Positions 1 through 6,504 of a stretch of 6,504 bases of DNA are shown here, piece by piece. The stretch spans positions 1-6,504 of the forward strand of contig JAQUXV010000157.1 of the NCBI GenBank assembly GCA_028692205.1, in the 5' to 3' direction. The notes beneath the pieces were generated by a model that saw nothing but the letters and a program-made list of their open reading frames with translations, did no database searches and was not told where the DNA came from. Every line of letters begins with the position of its first letter. Within the stretch, counting starts at the first letter, position 1. The translations under genes were made by a program, and so were the position numbers. This DNA comes from Eubacteriales bacterium (GTDB lineage: Bacteria; Bacillota_A; Clostridia; Christensenellales; Aristaeellaceae).

Positions 1-14
1 TAGAGAGGGACGCT

Positions 15-1175
15 ATGAAAAAGAAACGAAAAAGCCTCATTTTCAGCGCTGTAATGATCGTGGTCTGCGTATTGCTGTGCCTGCTGCCCAATACGCATTC
101 CAACGAATACTCCGCCATACCGCGGGAGAAGGTACACATCGACGCTGTGGATAACAGCGATCTGATGCCGATCGGCATTGTGTATTCGGGTGTGCAAAAC
201 TGCACGGTTACGGTGCTGACGGGCGAATATAAAGGGACTACCGTTACCGGCAGCAACTACCTCAATTCCGCGTTGGATAAGGATAAGCTGTACGAGACGG
301 GAGATACGGCGTACGCGCTGACGCAGATGGGCGCGAGCGGCCTGAAGGTTACCCTGATCGATCATTACCGTGCTGGTACGGAGCTGATGATACTGGCGGC
401 GCTGGCGATCGCGCTGATTGCGTTTGGCGGCCTTATCGGCTCCGGCGCGCTGATCTCGCTGGCGGCGAGCGCGATCATCATTTGGAAGCTGCTGATTCCG
501 CTGTTGCTGGACGGGATCGACCCGATTATCGCGGCGTTTGTGACGGTGCTGCTGCTGACGGCGCTGATTGATTTGCTGGTGGCGGGTTTTACGCGCCGGT
601 GCGCCGTGGCGCTGCTGGGGTCGCTTGCGGGCACGGTGACCACGTTTTTACTGGCGATGGTGTTTACGCACTGGCTTAAGCTGGACGGGGGCGACCTGCC
701 CTATGTGGTGCCGCTGCTTTCTCAGTCCGCCATGCGGGTGGATACGCGGGCGCTGTTTATCGGCATGATGTTTATTGCCAACTCCGGCGCGCTGATGGAC
801 CTGAGCATGGACGTATCCGTTGCCTGTGAGGAAATTCAGCACCATTGTCCGGCGATTTCCGCAAACGCGCTGCTGAAAAGCGGGTTCACCGTAGGGCGCG
901 GGGTTCTGGGCACCATGGCAACCACGCTGATGCTGGCTTACTCCGGTAATTACCTGTCGATGCTGATGTATTTCATGGGGCAGGGCACGCCGGTTTTGGA
1001 CGTGATTAACCTGAAATATGTCGCAAGCCAGTTGTTGAACACACTGGTGGGCAGCTTTGGGCTGGTGGCGACCGCGCCGCTTTCCGCACTGATCGCTTCG
1101 GCGATCTATACCCGCATGCCGCGGGAAAAGACAGGGAATGCAGCGTTGATGCCGGAAACCGGGGCCCAATCATAA
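15..1175 (+). CDS. YibE/F family membrane protein
   Basis: This 386-residue protein is complete. A hydrophobic segment at residues 8-25 is probably an N-terminal anchor. An extracytoplasmic beta-rich region (about 30-115) with a short OB-like layout follows, and then several membrane helices (about 122-141, 143-163, 168-192, 196-217, 246-262, 335-373). The diagnostic part is ANSGALMDLSMDVS at about 255-268 followed by EEI, which matches the G-A-x-M-D-x-x-M-x-x-S signature of YibE/F proteins (PF07907). The C-terminal GSFGLVATAPLSALIAS stretch also fits. The family is an integral membrane group of unknown biochemical function, so none is assigned. The start is supported by a purine-rich GAGAGGGA ribosome site at 3-10. 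A TAG at positions 1-3 could be the stop of an upstream gene, perhaps the tandem YibE/F partner often seen in Clostridia, but this cannot be seen. It is probably not cotranscribed with eno, given the hairpin between them. Confidence 0.85.
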   Translation: MKKKRKSLIFSAVMIVVCVLLCLLPNTHSNEYSAIPREKVHIDAVDNSDLMPIGIVYSGVQNCTVTVLTGEYKGTTVTGSNYLNSALDKDKLYETGDTAYALTQMGASGLKVTLIDHYRAGTELMILAALAIALIAFGGLIGSGALISLAASAIIIWKLLIPLLLDGIDPIIAAFVTVLLLTALIDLLVAGFTRRCAVALLGSLAGTVTTFLLAMVFTHWLKLDGGDLPYVVPLLSQSAMRVDTRALFIGMMFIANSGALMDLSMDVSVACEEIQHHCPAISANALLKSGFTVGRGVLGTMATTLMLAYSGNYLSMLMYFMGQGTPVLDVINLKYVASQLLNTLVGSFGLVATAPLSALIASAIYTRMPREKTGNAALMPETGAQS

Positions 1176-1213
1176 AATACGGAAATTTCTGGTTCAAAAC
1201 CCTCCGAATGCGT

Positions 1214-1219
1214 TATAAT
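1214..1219 (+). promoter_or_regulatory. Candidate -10 box upstream of eno
   Basis: A perfect TATAAT lies 84 bases before the enolase start. The -35 side is poor: the best candidate is TTCAAA at 1193-1198 with only a 15-base spacer, and no TG extension sits directly upstream. If used, transcription would start near 1226, inside the left arm of the adjacent inverted repeat. This is the only good -10 in the gap, so it is the likeliest eno promoter, but the call is tentative. Confidence 0.45.
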
Positions 1220-1220
1220 A

Positions 1221-2583
<1,363 letters not shown>

Positions 2584-2603
2584 AAACTCAGATAGGTACA
2601 CAA

Positions 2604-2639
2604 CGGGGAGTTACGCCTTTGGGCGCGGCTCCCCGCTTT
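2604..2639 (+). terminator. Probable terminator of eno
   Basis: CGGGGAG at 2604-2610 pairs perfectly with CTCCCCG at 2629-2635. Inside it, CGCC (2614-2617) pairs with GGCG (2622-2625). The hairpin begins 21 bases after the enolase stop. The T tract is short (CTTTC), so termination may be weak. Its right arm and inner stem belong to the duplicated sequence described for this intergenic region. Confidence 0.55.
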
Positions 2640-2862
2640 CGTAAGAGGATGTATCCGTTTGGCTGGCTGTGCCGTGGGTGCTGCTTCTGCTTTTAGGAAG
2701 GCACATCTGTTTTACAGGCTACGCCTTTGGGCGCGGTTCCCCGCTTTTTAGTGCGGCGAATCCGCTTTGGCTGGTTGCGCTGCGGGCGCGGCCGCGAAGG
2801 GTTTTCCCTTCGCCATGGACTTTGCTTTCATATTCTTTATATTGGGAAGGGAACATTGTTTT
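2613..2862. repeat. Degenerate tandem duplication in the eno-permease gap
   Basis: The 27 bases at 2613-2639 recur at 2721-2747 with a single difference (GGCTCC versus GGTTCC). Similarity continues at the same 108-base offset, more loosely, through ATCCG, TTTGGCTGG and GTGGG/GCGGG words to about 2683 and 2791. A further block, GGAAGG followed by a TGTTTT word (2696-2714), is echoed at 2845-2862, now at an offset of 149. The second copy therefore appears to have gained about 40 bases, which include the hairpin at 2794-2813. Not recognised as an IS or MITE: I see no terminal inverted repeats or target duplication. Confidence 0.6.
2794..2813. repeat. Perfect short inverted repeat
   Basis: GCGAAGGG (2794-2801) and CCCTTCGC (2806-2813) form an 8-base perfect stem with a TTTT loop. 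No T-run follows on plus and no clear one on minus, so it is not a convincing terminator. The right arm could instead pair with GAAGGG at 2846-2851. It lies within the extra segment of the second repeat copy. Confidence 0.6.
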
Positions 2863-3046
2863 GGTGCCTGCTGTCAGGGACGGTGGCATCCCGATTCTTT
2901 TCAGAAGGATGAGCATCCGTATTTTCCGGGAAAAGCGACGGCGCATCCACAGAGCAGGTTGTCCGGCACAGCAAACCATGCCCCGGAGAAGCGGCCGTGT
3001 TGCGTTTGTAGAAGGCGTAACGAATGTATCACTCCGACGGTAGCGG

Positions 3047-3075
3047 TTGACAAGCAGGCGTTTTCTTCCTATACT
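3047..3075 (+). promoter_or_regulatory. Sigma-A promoter for the permease operon
   Basis: TTGACA at 3047-3052 and TATACT at 3070-3075 are separated by exactly 17 bases, a perfect -35 and a 5/6 -10. Transcription should start near 3082, giving a leader of about 82 bases before the ATG at 3164. It is the best promoter in the window and the only plausible one for the permease and its partner. No obvious Zur, Fur or ArsR palindrome was seen over it, and the leader shows only a weak bulged hairpin (3079-3098). Confidence 0.8.
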
Positions 3076-3163
3076 GCACCCGAAACAGGCTTTCCGGGCA
3101 TACGCTTCATTTGTGCCGTACACCATGGCAAGGCCCTGATTCCGTTCAACCGGGAGGCAGAAG

Positions 3164-4753
3164 ATGAAAAAGAACAGAATTCCCGCCTATGCCGTCTGCG
3201 GCGCGAACGTCGCCGACCGGCAGGCTTTTTTTCGGGAATTTTGCCGAACGCGGCATCCACTGTGGGTGGTGTGCGGGGCGGGGCTTTCCGCCGCGCCGAG
3301 CCCGGGCATACTGTATCTTTCCGAAGCAACATCCCCGCTGGAGGCGGGCGAGCGGATTGTCGGGGCGCTGAAACGGTATACATACGATTCGGTGTGGCTG
3401 GACTGGGATGATGGTTTGCCCATCGGCCGACTGCTGACCATGATGCAGGCGGCGGAACTGGCGCTACGGTGCAAGCTGCGCAAAATCGTTCGCTGCGGCG
3501 ACGGCGCGGCGGATACCGCCCACATGGCGGAAAGCCCGATCGGCGAGCAGCTTGCTCAGTGTGATCTGTTTGCCGTTCGCCAGACGGAACGGCGTGAGGT
3601 GGCCGGTATTCGCCGGAGGATTACCCCGTTTCAGCCGGATATCGAGGTGATTCCGTGGGAGGATCGCCGGGAGATTTCGGCGGTGCTGGAAGGCCGCAAT
3701 GTGCTGCAGGGCGTGCGGTTTGTGTTTATACTGGTGCTGGCGGGCGCGGTGCTGGCTGTGCTGAACCGGCTTCAGTTTTCCATTCCGGATTCCATGGCGA
3801 TCTTTCTGGGCACGTATTTGCAGGCGCTTCCGTTTTTGCTGCTGGGGATTTTGCTGTCCTCCATCATTCAGGTGTTTGTGCCGGCGGACCTGCTGCAGCG
3901 CATCTTTCCGAAAAAGCTGTTGAGCGGCATGCTTTTCGGCGTGCTGGGCGGCTTTATGCTGCCGATTTGCGACTGCGCATCCATCCCCGTGTTCCGCAGC
4001 CTGCTCCGTAAGGGCGTGCCCCTGCCCGCGGCGGTCACCTTTATGATTGCCGCGCCGATTATCAACCCCGTGGTAATGCTGTCCACCTATTATGCTTTTG
4101 GCGCGAACGTGCGAATGATGCTGGCGCGGATGGGCTTCGGCATTGTGTGCTCGATACTGGTCGGCCTGTGCTTTGCACGGGAAAAACAGAGCGTGCTGCT
4201 GGCCGGAGCCGCCGCGCCTGCCTGTGCCTGCTGCGGCGCTCACGGGCATGCTCATGAACATGTTCATGAGCAGGGCGAGGACCATGCCGACGAAGCCGAT
4301 TCCCCCAAATTGAACTTCCTGACCCGGGCGAAACCGCGCCTGCTGGAGCTGATTGCGCATTTCCGCGAGGAGTTTTTCGAGGTGGCGAAGTTCCTGCTGA
4401 TCGGCATCGGCGTTTCGATGGTGCTGCAGCTGGTGATGGGCGGCAAATTAACCGGTATGAGCTTAACCGAGCTGATTCCGGCGATGCTGATGATGATGAC
4501 GATGGCGTTTCTGCTGTCGCTGTGTTCCTCCTCGGATGCGGTGGTGGGGAAAAACATGGGGGCGTCCCTGCCGCTGGGCGCGGTGATGAGCTTTATGGTG
4601 TTCGGGCCAATGATCGACGTGAAAAACTTGATCCTGATGGGCGGCAGCTTCTCCAAGCGGTTTGTGGTAAAACTGCTGGCTGTGACGTTCGTAGTCAGCT
4701 TTGTTACGGTTTACGCCGCATTCTCGCTGGGATTGGGGGCGTTGATTTCGTGA
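3164..4753 (+). CDS. UPF0718/ArsP-type permease with degenerate CobW-like N-terminal domain
   Basis: This 529-residue protein has a soluble N-terminal region (about 5-168) and a COG0701 permease (PF03773) from about 183 to the end. The permease has the family's two half-repeats: MLPICDCASIPVFRSLL (266-281) with AAPIINPVVMLSTYYAF (296-312), and LSLCSSSDAVV (451-461) with FMVFGPMIDVKNLILM (477-492). Helices lie at about 184-200, 210-237, 253-275, 286-310, 323-337, 405-425, 436-456, 468-482 and 500-525. The loop between halves carries CACC (354-357) and histidines at 360, 362, 364, 366, 368 and 374, likely metal-binding. The N-terminal region resembles CobW/COG0523 in layout, but the Walker A position reads GANVADRQ (13-20) and the NKxD position RQTE (139-142), so GTP binding is doubtful. 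GGGAGG at 3152-3157 supports the start. Relatives are linked to arsenical or metal efflux; the substrate here is unknown. Permease assignment is firm; the CobW likeness is inference. Confidence 0.9.
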   Translation: MKKNRIPAYAVCGANVADRQAFFREFCRTRHPLWVVCGAGLSAAPSPGILYLSEATSPLEAGERIVGALKRYTYDSVWLDWDDGLPIGRLLTMMQAAELALRCKLRKIVRCGDGAADTAHMAESPIGEQLAQCDLFAVRQTERREVAGIRRRITPFQPDIEVIPWEDRREISAVLEGRNVLQGVRFVFILVLAGAVLAVLNRLQFSIPDSMAIFLGTYLQALPFLLLGILLSSIIQVFVPADLLQRIFPKKLLSGMLFGVLGGFMLPICDCASIPVFRSLLRKGVPLPAAVTFMIAAPIINPVVMLSTYYAFGANVRMMLARMGFGIVCSILVGLCFAREKQSVLLAGAAAPACACCGAHGHAHEHVHEQGEDHADEADSPKLNFLTRAKPRLLELIAHFREEFFEVAKFLLIGIGVSMVLQLVMGGKLTGMSLTELIPAMLMMMTMAFLLSLCSSSDAVVGKNMGASLPLGAVMSFMVFGPMIDVKNLILMGGSFSKRFVVKLLAVTFVVSFVTVYAAFSLGLGALIS

Positions 4754-5517
4754 AGAAAAGGCTCAACCCCGCGCGGCTGGCGGAAGGCGGCGTGGCGCTG
4801 CTGCTGGCTTTCGGGTTTCTGTGGCTGGCGGTTACGCGATGCTATCAGCAATATGTAACCCCGCGGACGCTCCCGTACCTGTATTTTGCGGCGGCTGCGC
4901 TGGCAGCCATCGGCATCTACGACCTGAGCAAGCTGTTTGAAGCGACGCATATCCGGCGGTATACGCATCTGCTGGCGATTTTGATTCCGCTGGCGCTGTT
5001 GTCGGCTTCCACAAATGTAAAGGGCTTATGGACAAGCTCGCTTTTCCCGGCGACCAACGATGCTCTGGTAAGCCCGATTTTGCAGGAGCAAACCTATACG
5101 ATGACTGCGGATGGCTATCAGGGCCGCGTGCTGCACGGTTATAACGCGTCGGAAAAAACTCTGACCGTGATGGAGAATGAAACCTTCTTCTGGCTTACGG
5201 AGATCTATACCGATCCGACGCCGTTCCTGGGTTTCACGGTTACGACCATGGGGCAGTTGCTGAAAAGCTTCTCCTCCCTCTCGTCGGACTGCTTTTCGCC
5301 CATCCGCGAGCTGATGTCCTGCTGCGTGGCGGATACCTACAAAATCGGCTTCAAATGCCAATACGACATGACGCAGGCGCTCGCGGAGGGCGACTGGGTT
5401 ACGGTAACCGGCGAGCTGGCCATAGTGGATGCGGACGGGGTGCAGGAGCTGCGCATTCTGGTAAACGAAGTGGAGCCGTGTTCGCCGCCGGAAGAACCCT
5501 ACGTGTACGCATACTGA
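4750..5517 (+). CDS. TIGR03943/DUF1980 (UPF0703) membrane protein, permease partner
   Basis: With a GTG start at 4750 the product is 255 residues and begins MKKRLNPARLAEGG. The open frame extends further upstream, but that part lies inside the permease gene in another frame. GTG overlaps the permease stop as GTGA, the classic translational-coupling arrangement, with a weak GGGGG at 4735-4739. Hydrophobic segments at about 13-29, 41-57 and 72-88 are followed by a probably extracytoplasmic C-terminal domain. The diagnostic stretch is ELMSCCVADTYKIGF (187-201), then DWVTVTGEL and the terminal VNEVEPCSPPEEPYVYAY, all typical of TIGR03943 proteins. The family is annotated as a putative permease subunit and pairs with UPF0718 permeases. 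The paired cysteines at 191-192 could bind metal or form a disulfide. Exact role unknown. Confidence 0.88.
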   Translation: MKKRLNPARLAEGGVALLLAFGFLWLAVTRCYQQYVTPRTLPYLYFAAAALAAIGIYDLSKLFEATHIRRYTHLLAILIPLALLSASTNVKGLWTSSLFPATNDALVSPILQEQTYTMTADGYQGRVLHGYNASEKTLTVMENETFFWLTEIYTDPTPFLGFTVTTMGQLLKSFSSLSSDCFSPIRELMSCCVADTYKIGFKCQYDMTQALAEGDWVTVTGELAIVDADGVQELRILVNEVEPCSPPEEPYVYAY

Positions 5518-5776
5518 CGCGAAGGGGAAGACGGTGTAAGAAAACCTGTATGCCGTTTATCGGTTTTCCGCTGTCTTTATATCCGTTCAATGTACGATAC
5601 GATGCTGCCTTGGCTTCGGGTTTGCAGACAGCAGCCGCTAAGAACGGGTTGGAACCTTGCGCAGGTTCCAGGCCGCCTCCAGCTGCCCTAAGATCATTCT
5701 GGCAAATGGCACAGCCCCGGCAAGCGAGCGTTTGCCGGGGCTGTGGCGGTTTCTCTATAATTTTTTGAGTACGGCG
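5518..5776. other. Convergent intergenic region
   Basis: This 259-base stretch lies between the stop codons of two converging genes. It contains a small perfect hairpin, TGGAACCT (5650-5657) with AGGTTCCA (5663-5670) around a TGCGC loop, and the larger terminator hairpin at 5710-5745. An open frame crossing it (from 5355) begins inside the TIGR03943 gene out of frame and has no recognisable content. I see no other gene or promoter. Confidence 0.7.
5710..5745. terminator. Bidirectional terminator hairpin
   Basis: Bases 5710-5723 and 5732-5745 form a perfect 14-base stem built around GCCCCGGC/GCCGGGGC, with an eight-base loop. On plus it is followed by GGCGGTTTCTC and a T6 run at 5761-5766; on minus by only ATTT. 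It sits 193 bases after the TIGR03943 stop and 31 bases beyond the MFS stop, so it probably ends both converging transcripts. Confidence 0.8.
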
Positions 5777-6504
5777 TTACAGGATAGGGGAATCGGTTGG
5801 GGCGGGATCGATTGAAGCGGAAACGGCGGGCGTAATGGCTGCCGCTGGAACGGCAGGCCCGTGCCGGAAAACCTGCGCGAGCGAATAGCCGCCCGCACAG
5901 AGAACCAGCAGACCACCCGCGACGAGCCACTGCACGCGGAAATCCGTGTGCGCGCTGACCCAGTACCCGCTGAGTGAACCCGCCAAACCGCCGATTTGCA
6001 GCACGAACGAAAACAGGGAAAGGATGCTCGCACGCTGTTTGGAGGGTGCGGCGCGGTTGAGCAGCGTATCCTCGGCGACGCTGCCGCTGCCCAGGAAGAA
6101 ATAATACAGGATATAGATGCCGATGAACGCGCCGGTGGTTTTGGTCAGAACCAGCGCGGCCAGACACAGCCCCAGCACCAGCTTTAACAGGAGCAGCAGG
6201 TTAAGACCATTCCCCTTCAGGTGGGTCAGCCGGTGCTCCGTCAGCTTGCTGGCGACGATGATGATTAAAAACCCTGCGCTGCTGATGGCGCCGAACACCC
6301 ACGGCGCGGGCGCAATGGACTGTAGAGCGGGCTGCCAGTAGGTTTCCAGCGAGAGCATGGCAAAACCGGATACGGCCGTGAAAATCAGCAGCATCCGCAC
6401 CAGACCCGGCTGCCGCAGAAAAGTGAAGCTTTCCCGAAGATGGTTTGCAAGGCGGCCGGATTCATCCTTGGCGGCCGGGCTGGTGCGGCGCGGCTCATGC
6501 ACGG
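5777..6504 (-). CDS. MFS transporter, C-terminal half (partial at window edge)
   Basis: The frame is open to the right edge and stops with TAA at 5777-5779. At least 241 codons are visible. The first visible Met (6500-6502) is probably internal, since the segment RESFTFLRQPGLVRMLLIF looks like the central loop leading into helix 7 of a major facilitator. Six membrane helices follow, at about 36-54, 68-86, 99-119, 125-145, 158-180 and 191-210 counted from that Met, consistent with TM7-12 of a 12-helix carrier. The AEDTLLNRAAPSKQRASILSLFSF stretch resembles the conserved TM10-11 loop, where Asn-Arg and Pro-x-x-x-Arg-Ala/Gly motifs are common in drug-efflux-like MFS proteins. The C-terminal tail after 215 is Ala/Pro-rich and probably disordered. 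The substrate cannot be judged, and the promoter lies outside the window. Confidence 0.8.
   Translation of the reverse strand, partial: VHEPRRTSPAAKDESGRLANHLRESFTFLRQPGLVRMLLIFTAVSGFAMLSLETYWQPALQSIAPAPWVFGAISSAGFLIIIVASKLTEHRLTHLKGNGLNLLLLLKLVLGLCLAALVLTKTTGAFIGIYILYYFFLGSGSVAEDTLLNRAAPSKQRASILSLFSFVLQIGGLAGSLSGYWVSAHTDFRVQWLVAGGLLVLCAGGYSLAQVFRHGPAVPAAAITPAVSASIDPAPTDSPIL

Larger units (their letters stand above)
2584..3163. other. 580-base region without a convincing gene, repeat-rich
   Basis: No open frame here has a good ribosome site or recognisable domain. Overlapping frames stay open on both strands (for example 2669-3043 and 2767-3411 on plus, 2719-3126 on minus), as expected from G+C-rich DNA with few stops. 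The left half contains the eno terminator hairpin, a degenerate two-copy duplication and a perfect GCGAAGGG/CCCTTCGC hairpin. The middle (2886-2948) has three spaced GCATCC words. The right end contains the promoter at 3047-3075 and the permease leader. The left part may be a decayed or dispersed intergenic element, but nothing in it identifies a known element family. Confidence 0.6.

Noticed and set aside
2719..3126. 135-codon minus-strand open frame in the same gap
   Set aside because: It is Arg/Ser-rich with no family likeness. It overlaps the repeat and promoter and coexists with open frames on the other strand, as expected by chance in this composition.
2767..3411. 214-codon plus-strand open frame crossing the gap and entering the permease gene
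   Set aside because: It has no convincing ribosome site, runs straight through the consensus promoter and overlaps the well-supported permease start by nearly 250 bases in another frame. It contains no recognisable domain.
3464..4360. 298-codon open frame antisense to the permease
   Set aside because: Its His/Gln/Arg-rich composition is the complement of membrane-protein codons, and the sense frame is clearly the real gene.
4522..4749. Upstream ATG extension of the TIGR03943 gene
   Set aside because: The extra residues are Gly/Arg-rich and lie in the permease coding region in a different frame. The GTG at 4750 gives a normal family N-terminus and a standard 4-base overlap.
5641..5700. tRNA-like GGTTCC hairpin downstream of the operon
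   Set aside because: Only one 8-base stem is present. There are no acceptor, D or anticodon arms, and the loop is not a T-loop.

Overview
The window looks like chromosome from a G+C-rich member of the Clostridia, possibly an Oscillospiraceae or Butyricicoccaceae type. That placement is inferred from the gene families, the strong GGAGG-type ribosome sites, a textbook sigma-A promoter, and the Firmicutes-style pairing of a UPF0718 permease with a TIGR03943 protein. No marker gene fixes the species.

Layout, left to right. A complete YibE/F-family membrane protein (15-1175, +) starts almost at the left edge. A 127-base gap follows, holding a TATAAT-like box and a strong inverted repeat, and then a complete enolase gene (eno, 1303-2583, +) with all expected catalytic and metal-binding residues. 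Downstream of eno is a terminator-like hairpin and a 580-base stretch without a convincing gene (2584-3163). Its first half is a degenerate tandem duplication rich in small hairpins. Its right end carries a consensus promoter (TTGACA, 17 bases, TATACT) that should drive the next two genes.

That transcription unit is a 529-residue UPF0718/ArsP-type permease (3164-4753, +) overlapped by four bases (GTGA) with a TIGR03943/DUF1980 (UPF0703) membrane protein (4750-5517, +). The two families are known to occur side by side, as in B. subtilis YcgR/YcgQ, and probably form a membrane complex. A metal substrate is plausible but unproven. The permease has an extra N-terminal region of about 165 residues that reads like a CobW/COG0523 metallochaperone GTPase with its nucleotide-binding motifs eroded. 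It also has a Cys/His-rich loop with a CxCC motif. CobW-type GTPases are commonly encoded next to such permeases, so a pseudo-GTPase fused to the transporter is the most interesting point here.

A long perfect hairpin (5710-5745) separates this operon from a convergent gene, the C-terminal half of an MFS transporter (5777 to the right edge, minus strand), whose N-terminal half lies outside the window. I saw no RNA genes, CRISPR arrays, insertion sequences or phage genes.
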